From Streptosporangium brasiliense (GTDB lineage Bacteria > Actinomycetota > Actinomycetes > Streptosporangiales > Streptosporangiaceae): 64,000 bases of DNA. Positions 36,085-44,733 of this stretch are shown in pieces. The stretch is taken from the NCBI RefSeq assembly GCF_030811595.1, contig NZ_JAUSRB010000003.1, positions 27,924-91,923 on the forward strand, given 5' to 3'. Position numbers and translations under genes: made by a program. Within the stretch, counting starts at the first letter, position 1. The number at the start of each line of letters is the position of its first letter. Under the pieces are notes generated by a model. That model made no database searches. It worked only from the letters and a program-made list of their open reading frames with translations, and had not been told where the DNA came from.

Positions 36085-36612
36085 ATGCGCTGGAACGTCA
36101 TGTCTGAGCGCACCCTGTATCACGACAAATGGGTGCATCTCCGCTCCGCCGACGTGGAACTGCCCGACGGACGGCACCTCGACCACCGGCTGATCCAGAG
36201 CTCCGACGGCGCCTATGCGGCCGTGGTCGTCCGGGAGCGGGTGCTGCTGCTGTGGCGGCACCGGTTCATCACCGACGCCTGGGGCTGGGAGCTCCCCAGC
36301 GGTGCGATCAACCCGGGAGAGGGGCCGGCCGCGGCGGCGGCGCGGGAGGTGGAGGAAGAGACGGGCTGGCGCCCGGAGGGACCGCTGCGCCGCCTCATCC
36401 ACACCCAGCCGATACCCGGGCTGCTCACCGCGCGCCACTACGTCTTCCGCGCCGACGCCGCCACCTACATCGGCCCGCCGGCGGACGGATTCGAGTCCGA
36501 GCGGATCGCCTGGGTGCCGCTGAGCAAAGTGCGCCGCCTCATCGACAGCGGCGAAATCCTCGAAGGGACGACGTTGACGGCCCTTCTCTGCCTGCTCCTG
36601 CGGTCCGCTTGA
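36085..36612 (+). CDS. Nudix hydrolase
   Basis: A 175-residue Nudix protein with a complete box: G-x5-E-x7-REVEEETGW (GAINPGEGPAAAAAREVEEETGW region), which binds divalent metal and cleaves X-linked nucleoside diphosphates. Sequence around it resembles ADP-ribose pyrophosphatase-type members. ATG 36085 follows GCGAGGGGG. It is a lone plus-strand gene inside the beta-tyrosine block; it might hydrolyse a nucleotide-sugar, NAD(P) derivative or damaged nucleotide. A housecleaning role in a producer of a DNA-damaging compound is a guess. Confidence 0.85.
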   Translation: MRWNVMSERTLYHDKWVHLRSADVELPDGRHLDHRLIQSSDGAYAAVVVRERVLLLWRHRFITDAWGWELPSGAINPGEGPAAAAAREVEEETGWRPEGPLRRLIHTQPIPGLLTARHYVFRADAATYIGPPADGFESERIAWVPLSKVRRLIDSGEILEGTTLTALLCLLLRSA

Positions 36613-36712
36613 CGCCCGCTCCCGGCGATCTGCGACGTTGCCCGGCGGGCGCGTGCACCGGCTGCCCGGTCCGCCCGGCGGACCCTGAGGTCGCCACACC
36701 GGCACTGGGGCG

Positions 36713-36778
36713 CCCCGTGCCCCCGCCGGCCCCGCGGCCCGCCGTACGGCGGTGGCCCGGGGCCGCGGGGGCACGGGG
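36713..36778. terminator. Bidirectional terminator between Nudix and SgcJ-like genes
   Basis: Arms CCCCGTGCCCCCGC (36713-36726) and GCGGGGGCACGGGG (36765-36778) are perfectly complementary over 14 bp, with further GC-rich pairing inside, between convergent genes. Confidence 0.7.
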
Positions 36779-36786
36779 CCCGGACG

Positions 36787-37212
36787 CTACCCGCGGGGGC
36801 TGTTCTGGTAGGCGGCCAGGCTCCACTGCCCGTCCTGCCTGACGACGATCCAGGTGGCCCGGATGGCGCGCTCGTCGGAGACCTCGGTCTCACCGGGGGC
36901 CAGCACACCGCCGACGGTGATCACGATCCCGACGTCGCCGCTGAGGAACCTGACGTCGATCGGCTGCCCGGTCACCTGGGTGCCCTTGAACGGCCCCTCG
37001 AACGCGGCGGCCATGAACGCCTGGATCTCCTCCCGGCCCTTGCGGTACAGGCCGGGCAGGATCATGGTCCCGTCCTCGGTGAAGACCTCGGCGAAGGCCT
37101 GGGCGTCGTGCTTGGCCCAGGCCGCGACGATGCGCCCGGGGACGGCCGCCACAGCGGCCTGGTCGTCGGCGGAAGGACCTGCGATGGTCGATGCGGGGCT
37201 GGTCGTGGTCAT
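36787..37212 (-). CDS. SgcJ/EcaC-family SnoaL-like protein
   Basis: A 141-residue cone-shaped alpha+beta barrel protein of the NTF2/SnoaL superfamily (TIGR02246, SgcJ/EcaC). VPGRIVAAWAKHDAQAFAEVFTEDGTMILPG is the family signature, and the C-terminal strand reads ATWIVVRQDGQWSLAAYQNSP. SgcJ belongs to the C-1027 enediyne cluster, though the family occurs in many clusters and its chemistry is poorly defined. It ends the transcript begun by the flavin monooxygenase at 38443, 46 bp upstream. Confidence 0.85.
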   Translation of the reverse strand: MTTTSPASTIAGPSADDQAAVAAVPGRIVAAWAKHDAQAFAEVFTEDGTMILPGLYRKGREEIQAFMAAAFEGPFKGTQVTGQPIDVRFLSGDVGIVITVGGVLAPGETEVSDERAIRATWIVVRQDGQWSLAAYQNSPRG

Positions 37213-37258
37213 GTCCGTCTCTTTCTCCGTGGACGTCGGTGGAGGGAGGGGCCGGCCG

Positions 37259-38443
37259 TCAGAGGTAGAAGGTGTTCGGCTCCTGGCCGCACAGGATCCG
37301 CCCGTACAGCTCGGCGTTGGTGTTCGGGTGCATCAGGGCGTGCAGGTTCACGGCCTGGACGTCACGCGAGATCCGCTGGATCGGCTGGTCGCTGTAGATG
37401 GACGAACCACCGCTGGCCGTGCTGAAGATGTCCACGGCCTCTTTGGCCAGCTTGCACACCATGCCCATGTCGGCGCGCGCCCTGGCCCGCTCCTGCAGCG
37501 ACCACTGCGCGCCCTCGACGCCCTTGCCGTCCACCAGCGTGGCCAGGCGGTGGGCGTGGAACTCGGCCTGGTCGACCTTCATCGTGGCCTCGGCGACCTG
37601 CAGGTGGGTCAGCGGCGCCTCGGCCTGGGCCGTGTAACCGGTGTAGGTGATCTTCCGGTCGGGGAGCCGCTCGAAGAACGCCTCGCCGGCGGCCTTGGCC
37701 AGCCCGACCACGGTCCCGACCGAGGAGGCGGAGGCGACCGGGAGCAACGGCGTCCGGTAGATCGGGACGCCGGCGTTCAGCTGGGAGGCGTACTGTCCCT
37801 GCAGCACCGCCGGCAGCGGCAGGATGCGCTCGGAGGGGACGAACACGTCGGCCGCGATCGTGCTGACGCTGCCGGTGCCCTTCAGACCGGATGTGTGCCA
37901 GTCGTCCACGATCTGCAGATCCGACATCGGCACCAGCCCCAGGACGGGGTACGGCTCGCTCTCGGCGCCCACCACGACCGCCACGATCACCTGCCACTGG
38001 GCGTGCAGGGCGCCGCTGACGAAGGCCCACTTGCCGTTGACCACGACACCGCCGTCGACCGGGGCCGCCATCGCGCTCGGGCTCAGCGTCCCGCAGATCC
38101 GCACGTCCGGGGTCGAGAACACCTCGTCCTGGACCTGGTCGGGGAACGTGCACGCCATCCACGTCGGGATCCAGTACACCGACGCCACCCACGATGTGGA
38201 CCCGTCGGCCCTGCCGAGCTCGGTGGCCACGTCGACCAAGGTGCGGGTGTCCGACTCGTAGCCGCCGTACCGGGCCGGCACCCGCAGCTTGAAGATGCCC
38301 GCGTCGGCCAGCGCCTCGATCGACTCTCCGTGAATGCGCCGGTTCTCCTCCGACCACGCCGCGTTCTTCCGAAGAATCGGCGCCAATTCGGACGCGCGCC
38401 GTACCAGCTGCTCCCGCGTCGGAACCTCGGTGGTCAACACCAT
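37259..38443 (-). CDS. Class D flavin-dependent monooxygenase (acyl-CoA dehydrogenase fold)
   Basis: A 394-residue protein with the acyl-CoA dehydrogenase fold used by two-component flavin monooxygenases (HsaA, HpaB-like and nitrososynthase groups). FKLRVPARYGGYESDTRTLVDVATELGRADGSTSWV is the N-terminal helical domain, and WAFVSGALHAQW the beta-barrel; the catalytic glutamate of true acyl-CoA dehydrogenases is not evident. It likely hydroxylates an aromatic ring or an amine using reduced flavin from a separate reductase. GGGAGGAA lies just upstream of the ATG; the in-frame GTG or TTG codons 3-6 bp later may be the real start. A perfect copy of the shared motif lies about 150 bp upstream. Confidence 0.85.
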   Translation of the reverse strand: MVLTTEVPTREQLVRRASELAPILRKNAAWSEENRRIHGESIEALADAGIFKLRVPARYGGYESDTRTLVDVATELGRADGSTSWVASVYWIPTWMACTFPDQVQDEVFSTPDVRICGTLSPSAMAAPVDGGVVVNGKWAFVSGALHAQWQVIVAVVVGAESEPYPVLGLVPMSDLQIVDDWHTSGLKGTGSVSTIAADVFVPSERILPLPAVLQGQYASQLNAGVPIYRTPLLPVASASSVGTVVGLAKAAGEAFFERLPDRKITYTGYTAQAEAPLTHLQVAEATMKVDQAEFHAHRLATLVDGKGVEGAQWSLQERARARADMGMVCKLAKEAVDIFSTASGGSSIYSDQPIQRISRDVQAVNLHALMHPNTNAELYGRILCGQEPNTFYL

Positions 38444-38590
38444 TTCCTCCCAAAGAATTCAGACGGGAAAACGCGGCCGCCCGGCGCGCCCCGCTCACAG
38501 TGCCGTGAAATCATGGAGCGGTGAGCGTTCATCTGCTCCGTCATCCGCCGATGGTCATCACCCCGACGGTCGCACCGGAGGCGGGCACCC

Positions 38591-38606
38591 GCATCTTCTG
38601 AATTGC
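38591..38606 (-). promoter_or_regulatory. Shared 16-bp motif, exact consensus
   Basis: GCAATTCAGAAGATGC on the minus strand, identical to the copy at 51180-51195. About 150 bp upstream of the minus-strand flavin monooxygenase. Confidence 0.65.
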
Positions 38607-38675
38607 GGATCGCCATTTCAGGATCGGTCCTCCGGACAGCGGCGGAGGTCCGGTCGAATCACGCGACGCGGAAGC

Positions 38676-38691
38676 CGCAACCTCTGAGAAG
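38676..38691 (+). promoter_or_regulatory. Shared motif, variant class
   Basis: Reads GCAACCTCTGAGAAGC, close to the sites at 22587 and 19420. It is about 225 bp upstream of the HpaB-like gene. Confidence 0.35.
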
Positions 38692-38914
38692 CCCACCGTG
38701 CTTCCGGGTGCCAGCATCAAACCTGCAGCAGAAGGCCGACGCGCTCGCTCGCCGGTGCCGTCGGGCAGGACGCGTCGTCCGCGACGCTCCGACGAGAGCA
38801 TTGTCGAGTCCCGCCGGCGCGCGGGCCTCTTCGAGCGTGTTCCCGTTGGACCACAGCGCCGCTCGGCGCCGCCGATTCATGGGGGAGCCGAGCCGCGAGA
38901 AGGAGAGTTGCCTG

Positions 38915-40495
38915 ATGACCGACCATCGGGATGGCCCGGACGTGACGGAGGCGCGGCCGAAGACACGTCCGCTGACCGGCGACGAATACATCGAGACCTT
39001 GCGCGACGACCGGGAGATCTACATCTACGGCGACCGTGTCAAGGACGTCACCTCGCATCCGGCCTTCCACAACCCCGTCCGGATGACGGCGCGGCTGTAC
39101 GACGCTCTGCACGACCCGGCCAAGCGTGACGTCCTCACCGCGCCGACGGACACCGGCAGCGACGGCTACACCCACCGCTTCTTCACCACCCCGCACAGCG
39201 CGGCCGACCTCGTGGCCGACCAGCAGGCCATCGCGGCCTGGGCCCGGATGAGCTACGGCTGGATGGGACGGAGCCCGGACTACAAGGCATCCTTCCTGGG
39301 CACGCTCGGGGCGAACGCCGACTTCTACGCCCCCTACGCCGACAACGCGCGGCGCTGGTACCGCGAGTCGCAGGAGAAGGTCCTGTACTGGAACCACGCG
39401 ATCGTTCACCCGCCGGTCGACCGCAGCCGCCCGCCGGACGAGGTCGCGGACGTGTTCATCCACGTGGAGAAGGAGACCGACAACGGCCTGGTCGTGAGCG
39501 GGGCCAAGGTCGTCGCCACCGGTTCGGTGCTCACCCATTACAACTTCATCGCCCACTACGGCTTGCCGATCAAGGACCGGAAGTTCGCGCTGGTGGCCAC
39601 CGTGCCGATGGGCGCGCCGGGGATGAAGCTGATCTGCCGGCCGTCCTACAGCGCCACGGCCGCGGTGATGGGCAGCCCGTTCGACTACCCGCTCTCCTCA
39701 CGGCTGGACGAGAACGACACCATCCTCATCCTCGACAAGGTGCTCATCCCGTGGGAGAACGTGTTCATCTACGGCGACCTGGGCAAGGTCCAGCTGTTCA
39801 CCGGGCAGTCCGGATTCTCCGAGCGCTTCACCTTCCACGGCTGCACGCGCCTGGCGGTGAAACTGGAGTTCATCGCCGGCCTGCTGGCCAAGGCACTGGA
39901 GATCACCGGCACCTCGGATTTCCGAGGTGTGCAGAGCCGGCTGGGCGAGGTCCTGGCCTGGCGCAACCTGTTCTGGGCCTTCTCCGACGCGGCCGCGCGC
40001 AACCCGGTCGCGTGGAAGAACGGCGCGGTGCTGCCCAATCCCCAGTACGGCATGGCCTACCGGTGGTTCATGCAGATCGGCTACCCGAGGATCAAGGAGA
40101 TCGTGCAGCAGGACGTCGCCAGCGGACTGATCTACGTCAACTCCAGCGCCGATGACTTCAAGAACCCAGACATCCGCCCCTACCTGGACAAATACGTCCG
40201 CGGTTCGGGCGGCGTCGACTCCGTCGAGCGGGTCAAGGTGATGAAGCTGCTGTGGGACGCGGTCGGCTCCGAGTTCGGCGGCCGACACGAACTGTACGAG
40301 CGCAACTACGCGGGCAACCACGAGAACACCCGGGTGGAGCTGCTGTTCGCACAGTTGGCCACCGGACAGGTCGACGACTACAAGGCCTTCGTCGACGAAT
40401 GTCTCGCCGAGTACGACCTGGACGGCTGGACGGTGCCCGATCTCAACTCCTTCGGCAACCTGCGGGGCGTCAGGGACGGCCTGCTCAACGACTGA
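38915..40495 (+). CDS. HpaB-type flavin hydroxylase (SgcC-like)
   Basis: A 526-residue 4-hydroxyphenylacetate 3-monooxygenase-family protein. RPLTGDEYIETLRDDREIYIYGDRVKDVTSHPAF is the typical N-terminus, and LIPWENVFIYGD, RFTFHGCTRLAVKLEFIAGL and YVRGSGGVDSVERVKVMKL follow. These enzymes use free reduced FAD to add an ortho hydroxyl to a phenol. The C-1027 relative SgcC hydroxylates carrier-bound chloro-beta-tyrosine, and the same step is expected here, giving the catechol that the O-methyltransferase at 3451 could methylate. ATG 38915 follows GAAGGAGAG. Confidence 0.92.
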   Translation: MTDHRDGPDVTEARPKTRPLTGDEYIETLRDDREIYIYGDRVKDVTSHPAFHNPVRMTARLYDALHDPAKRDVLTAPTDTGSDGYTHRFFTTPHSAADLVADQQAIAAWARMSYGWMGRSPDYKASFLGTLGANADFYAPYADNARRWYRESQEKVLYWNHAIVHPPVDRSRPPDEVADVFIHVEKETDNGLVVSGAKVVATGSVLTHYNFIAHYGLPIKDRKFALVATVPMGAPGMKLICRPSYSATAAVMGSPFDYPLSSRLDENDTILILDKVLIPWENVFIYGDLGKVQLFTGQSGFSERFTFHGCTRLAVKLEFIAGLLAKALEITGTSDFRGVQSRLGEVLAWRNLFWAFSDAAARNPVAWKNGAVLPNPQYGMAYRWFMQIGYPRIKEIVQQDVASGLIYVNSSADDFKNPDIRPYLDKYVRGSGGVDSVERVKVMKLLWDAVGSEFGGRHELYERNYAGNHENTRVELLFAQLATGQVDDYKAFVDECLAEYDLDGWTVPDLNSFGNLRGVRDGLLND

Positions 40496-40943
40496 GCGTC
40501 TCCGGCCGACCACCTGAGACGCCGCGCGTGAGGAGGCCCGGTCGCCCCACGAGGGCGGCCGGGCCTCCAGGCGTTCAGCTGCGATCAGGTGTCCAGGTGT
40601 CCGGATGTCCCGCGGGAAAGGGCGCAGGAGCCCGCCTCGGCGGGCGGCGGTACACCCTTTCCCCGCGGAGCCCTCACGCCAGGGAAAACGGATGACCGGA
40701 AAAAGCGGCTGTGGTCCTTTCCGCCTCGGTGTCTGCAGCCACCGACGCGGGGAAGGATTCGGATCTCCTCCTTAACGGATAAAGCCGTTCAATGCGGACC
40801 ACATTCACATTCAGCTTCTTTAAAAAGCATGACATCGGTCTGATATCCGAGGCATCTCCCCCATTGCGCTGTCCTTTCCCGGAAAAAATGAACGGTACGG
40901 GCGCCGGCGGGCCCGCCGTACGGTCACGCCGATCTGCGGCGGC
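40496..40943. other. Convergent intergenic region
   Basis: This stretch of 448 bases contains the hairpin at 40532-40568 and a lower-GC patch near 40680-40880 with a small GCTT...AAGC hairpin near 40822. No gene was seen. Confidence 0.5.
40532..40568 (+). terminator. Hairpin after HpaB-like gene
   Basis: Arms GGAGGCCCGG and CCGGGCCTCC (10 bp) with a 17-nt loop, 37 bp after the stop codon. Confidence 0.65.
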
Positions 40944-41897
40944 TCAGGCCACCGTCCTCTCCTGGGCGCCGGCCGGACCGCCGAGTATGTGCTCGCGGCC
41001 CCGGTTGCCCCGGACGAGCAGATCGGCCAGCGGTCCGCCTCTGGCGTGGTCGGCGCTGCGCAGCGCGCCGGCGGCGGTGGTCAGATCCCGGACCACCGCG
41101 TCCAGCACCGCGGCGATCGGGTCGGCGTTCTGCTGCAGGATGTCGCACCAGAGGCCGGGAGCTCCGGTGGCGACCCGGGTCGTGTCCTGCAGGCCCCTGC
41201 CCGCCAGCGAGAGCGTGCTCTGGTCGGCGCCCGCGAACCACGCCGCGAGCGCCGCCGACACCAGGTGCGGCACGTGCGAGACCGCGGCGGCGGCCCGGTC
41301 GTGCGCCTCGGGGGTGAGCACCCTGAGCTCTCCCCCGCACACCCCGACCAGCTGCGCCACCAGCCGCACCGGCCCCGCCGGCGTCGCCGGGTGCGGGCAC
41401 AGCGCCCACGGCCGGCCCGTGAACAGGTCCGCGTGCGCCGCGCAGGGGCCCGACAGCTCACGGCCGGCCATCGGATGCCCGGGAACGTAGGTGGTGAAGT
41501 CACATCCGGCCAGCTCCGCGTCGGCGATGATGCGGGTCTTGGCGCTGGCGACATCGGTGTAGACGGCGCCCAGCCCGCGGGCCTGGGCCTCGCGCAGCAC
41601 GTCGACGACGGTGGACGGCGGGGTGGCGATGACCACGACGTCGGCGGGGGGATCGTCGCGCGTCAGCGCGGTCCCCGCCCCCATCCTCACCGCCTGCGCC
41701 AGCGCGCCGGTGTCCCGGTCGGACAGCCCGACGTGGATGCCGGCACGGCGCAGCCTGAGTGCGATCGAGGTCCCGATCACACCGCTGCCGACAACCGTGA
41801 CGCGGCGGACCCCGACCGGGTCCGCAGGTTCCTCCGCAACGCCCCCGCCGGGTACGCGGGCATCCGGCGGGGCGTCGGCAACCATCGCGGTCGTCAT
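40944..41897 (-). CDS. tyrA: Prephenate dehydrogenase
   Basis: A 317-residue TyrA-type enzyme: NAD(P)-dependent oxidative decarboxylation of prephenate to 4-hydroxyphenylpyruvate. VTVVGSGVIGTSIALRLRRAG is the dinucleotide fold, and DVASAKTRII, PGHPMAGRELSG with the substrate histidine and SHVPHLVSAAL follow. The ATG at 41897 has GAGGAAA 8 bp upstream and is preferred over 41915. Its location in the cluster suggests an extra tyrosine supply for the aminomutase rather than the primary-metabolism copy. Confidence 0.9.
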   Translation of the reverse strand: MTTAMVADAPPDARVPGGGVAEEPADPVGVRRVTVVGSGVIGTSIALRLRRAGIHVGLSDRDTGALAQAVRMGAGTALTRDDPPADVVVIATPPSTVVDVLREAQARGLGAVYTDVASAKTRIIADAELAGCDFTTYVPGHPMAGRELSGPCAAHADLFTGRPWALCPHPATPAGPVRLVAQLVGVCGGELRVLTPEAHDRAAAAVSHVPHLVSAALAAWFAGADQSTLSLAGRGLQDTTRVATGAPGLWCDILQQNADPIAAVLDAVVRDLTTAAGALRSADHARGGPLADLLVRGNRGREHILGGPAGAQERTVA

Positions 41898-42050
41898 CAA
41901 ATCTTTTCCTCTCATCGCCTATCGGATCGTGTGTTTTCCAGCTGTTCTCGCACGGATAACTCTGCGCGTTTCACAGTCCGTTAACCAGGCAGATCAGAGT
42001 CAACAAGCTGCCCATCGGAAACCGCTTCATGTCAATTACCGGAAATGGCG

Positions 42051-42119
42051 AGGGCCATCGCCCGTCCTTTCTCCGAGCGGGTCGGAAAGCCGCGTGGAGA
42101 AAGGACGGGCGATGGCCCT
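42051..42119. terminator. Perfect 24-bp inverted repeat, strong terminator
   Basis: Arms 42051-42074 and 42096-42119 are exact complements (outer end AGGGCCATCGCCC, inner end TTTCTCC/GGAGAAA) with a 21-nt loop, directly beyond the DinB-fold gene's stop. Confidence 0.7.
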
Positions 42120-42143
42120 GAACCTGATGTGCCCGGCGTGTTG

Positions 42144-42941
42144 TCAGGCGTCGGCGAACTGCCCGGGGGAACGGCCGGCCCCGGCCGGTCCCCGGTACGC
42201 CTGAGCGATGTCCAGCCAGTGGTCGGCCTCGGCACCGGTGGCGGTGAGCGCGAGGTCGTCGCGGTGGCGGCGCCTGGTCACCAGCAGGCAGAAGTCCACG
42301 GCGGGCCCGGTGACCTTCTGCTCGGAGTCCTCCGGCCCGTAGGCCCACACCTGTCCCGAGGGGGCGGTGAGCTCGAAGCGGAACTCCCCGGCCGGCGGCG
42401 TCAGCCCCCGCGCCAGATAGCCGAAGTCCCTGGTCAGCACCGCGAACACGACCAGGTGCCCGATCCGGTCGGTCCGCTCCAGGCGCGCGCCGAGCGCGTC
42501 GGCGATGTCCTGGCCATGTGCGAACTGCTCCATGATCCCGGCGCACGCGAGGATGACGGGCGGCAGCGGGTTGACCAGCCAGGGCACCGTCTCACCCGGC
42601 GGGACGGCGGCCAGCGCCTTGACCACGGCCTCGCGCTCGGCCTGCCAGCGGTCGAGCAGCACCTCCGGCGGGTCGTTCTTGTAGTCGGCGAGCGCGGCGT
42701 TCACCGCGCCGTCGAAATCCTTCTCCGCCCCCGCGGCCAGGACCTTGAACGCCTCCGCGTCGGATGCCGCCGTCCCGGCCAGCCTGAAGATGAAGGCGAG
42801 GTGGGCGATCTGGTCGGCGATCGTCCATCCGGGTGCGGGAGTGGGCAGCCGCCACTGCTCCGCGTCGAGCCCTGCCACCAGCCGGGCGAGTTCGTCGCCC
42901 TCGGCGGTCAGGTCGTTGAGCACGCCCTCCAGCTCGCTCAC
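42144..42941 (-). CDS. DinB/maleylpyruvate-isomerase-fold protein (TIGR03084-like)
   Basis: A 265-residue actinobacterial metal-binding protein of the DinB-like superfamily. PTPAPGWTIADQIAHLAFIF contains the first metal-ligand histidine, IMEQFAHGQDIADALG the second region, and a C-terminal sterol-carrier-like domain is suggested by the later part (FRFELTAPSGQVW). Relatives are mycothiol-dependent isomerases. With the distant relative at 1244 there are two such proteins in the cluster. Function in thiol-based tailoring or detoxification is possible but unproven. Confidence 0.8.
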   Translation of the reverse strand: MSELEGVLNDLTAEGDELARLVAGLDAEQWRLPTPAPGWTIADQIAHLAFIFRLAGTAASDAEAFKVLAAGAEKDFDGAVNAALADYKNDPPEVLLDRWQAEREAVVKALAAVPPGETVPWLVNPLPPVILACAGIMEQFAHGQDIADALGARLERTDRIGHLVVFAVLTRDFGYLARGLTPPAGEFRFELTAPSGQVWAYGPEDSEQKVTGPAVDFCLLVTRRRHRDDLALTATGAEADHWLDIAQAYRGPAGAGRSPGQFADA

Positions 42942-43080
42942 GTCTCTGTCCTCTCATTTGGCGATCAGATTCAGATCGGAATGCCTTGATCACGTGCCCG
43001 CCGCGGCCGGCCGGACCGATAAAGCACGTAATGAAATACCTCGCTCGCGGACGGCATTATGAGAACACCTCGGAGCAGCG

Positions 43081-44733
43081 TTATCGAATCAAGGATGCAT
43101 CAGCGGAAATCACGCTGTCTTCTCCATGGGTGCTGTCGCGGCGCGGCGCGGCCACCGCCCGCCGCCTTCGCACCATGAAGACCGCGAGCAGGCTGCCGAG
43201 CAGGAGCACCGCGGCCACGACGCCCAGCGTCGGCCTGCCGGCCGCCACGAAGCCCTCACCGAAGGCCTCTCGGGTCAGCCGGGCGAAGCGGGCGGCGACG
43301 TCGGCCGGCAGGGCGCCCGGCAGCGGACCCGTGGCAGGCGGGCCGGCCGCGGGTCCGCCGGGGGCGGCGCCTGCGCCCAGCCCGGCCAGATACGCCTGCC
43401 GGACCCCCTCCGGGAGCTGCGCCAGGCGCTCCCCCGCCTCCCGCAGCAGCGACTCCGCCAGCCTGTTCTGCAGGACGGCCCCGATCACGGCCGCGCCCAG
43501 GGCCGCACCGACCTGCCGCGCCGTGTTGAGCACGCCCGAGGCGGCCCCGGCCTGCCGCGGAGGGATCTCGCGCATCGCCTCCGTCGTCGCCGGGGCGAAC
43601 GTCAGGCCCATGCCGACGCCGACGACGAGGAACGGGACGAGGAACGTCGCCGCCGTCGCCGAGGTCGCCGAGACGACCGCGACGGCGAACACGCCCAGTG
43701 AACAGCAGGCCAGGCCCACGATGAGCAGGATCCGGCCGCCGACCCGGTCGGTCAGCCGGCCAGCGGCCGGGGCGACCACGGTCAGCGCGAGGGTCAGGGG
43801 CAGCCCGGCGACCCCCGCCGCCAGCGGGCTCATCCCCAGTACGGCCTGCGCCTCGATCATGAAGACGAACAGCAGCCCGTAGAGCGAGAACGACATGATC
43901 AGTGTGATGAGCGTGGCGATGGTGTAGTTGCGGTTGCGGAACAGCCGCAGCGGCAGCAGTGGCTCCGGCTGACGGCGTTCCCACAGCACGAACAGCACCA
44001 GCAGCACCCCCGCGACGGCGAGGATCCCGGGGATCGTCACCGGCCCCGCGACCGTTCCCCAGCCGTGGCGCTCCCCCTCGACCAGGCCGTACACCAGCGC
44101 GGACAGGCCGCTGGTGGCCAGCAGTACGCCGACCAGGTCGAAGCGGTGCGACACCCCCGGCCGCAGACCCGGCACGTAGCGGAGCGCCAGCAGCATGCCG
44201 GCCAGCGCCACGGGGACGTTGAGATAGAAGATCGACTGCCAGCCCAGCCGGGTGACCAGGAGCCCGCCCAGCGTCGGCCCGCTCACCGAGGCGACGCCGG
44301 CCACCGCCGCGAAGATCCCGAAGGCCCCGCCGCGCCGTTCGGGCGGGAAGATCGCCGAGATGAGCACGAGCGCCTGCGGCAGCAGCGCCGCCGCCCCGAC
44401 ACCCTGCAGCACCCTGGCGGCGATCAGCTGGTCGGGCGTCTGGGACAGGCCGCACAGCGCCGAGGCGAGCGTGAACAGCCCGAGGCCGGCGACGAAGACG
44501 GACCGGGGACCGAGCAGGTCGCCCAGCCGCCCGAAGACGATCAGCGACGACGCGAACGCCAGCAGGTATCCGTTCAGGACCCACAGCACCTTGTCGAGTC
44601 CCGCCCCCAGCGTCCTCATCATGTCCGGCGCGGCGACGTTGACGATGGTGGTGTCCAGCAGGATCAGGAAGTTGGCGATGCAGAGGACGCCCAGCGCGAG
44701 CCACGGACTCGGGCGTGCCGGCCGGGCGGTCAT
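43081..44733 (-). CDS. DHA2-type multidrug exporter
   Basis: A 550-residue QacA/EmrB-family transporter. LLDTTIVNVAAPDMMRTLG in helix 1, IVFGRLGDLLGPRSVFV in the first loop and VLQGVGAAALLPQALVLIS are diagnostic; about 14 membrane helices are visible. A Gly/Ala/Pro-rich loop interrupts the region before the last helix. It is less like the tandem exporters at 25-28 kb than they are to each other. Its ATG overlaps the AhpD-like gene by 4 bp (translational coupling), tying export to that operon. Third drug exporter of the cluster. Confidence 0.9.
   Translation of the reverse strand: MTARPARPSPWLALGVLCIANFLILLDTTIVNVAAPDMMRTLGAGLDKVLWVLNGYLLAFASSLIVFGRLGDLLGPRSVFVAGLGLFTLASALCGLSQTPDQLIAARVLQGVGAAALLPQALVLISAIFPPERRGGAFGIFAAVAGVASVSGPTLGGLLVTRLGWQSIFYLNVPVALAGMLLALRYVPGLRPGVSHRFDLVGVLLATSGLSALVYGLVEGERHGWGTVAGPVTIPGILAVAGVLLVLFVLWERRQPEPLLPLRLFRNRNYTIATLITLIMSFSLYGLLFVFMIEAQAVLGMSPLAAGVAGLPLTLALTVVAPAAGRLTDRVGGRILLIVGLACCSLGVFAVAVVSATSATAATFLVPFLVVGVGMGLTFAPATTEAMREIPPRQAGAASGVLNTARQVGAALGAAVIGAVLQNRLAESLLREAGERLAQLPEGVRQAYLAGLGAGAAPGGPAAGPPATGPLPGALPADVAARFARLTREAFGEGFVAAGRPTLGVVAAVLLLGSLLAVFMVRRRRAVAAPRRDSTHGEDSVISADASLIR

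Larger units (their letters stand above)
38444..38914. other. Divergent promoter region with two motif copies
   Basis: This stretch of 471 bases lies between the two flavin hydroxylase genes. It carries an exact consensus motif at 38591-38606 and a variant at 38676-38691, one apparently for each direction. No gene was seen. Confidence 0.55.

Noticed and set aside
42051..42119. The 24-bp inverted repeat as ends of a small mobile element
   Set aside because: The loop is only 21 nt and there is no flanking target duplication; a terminator beyond the adjacent stop codon is simpler.
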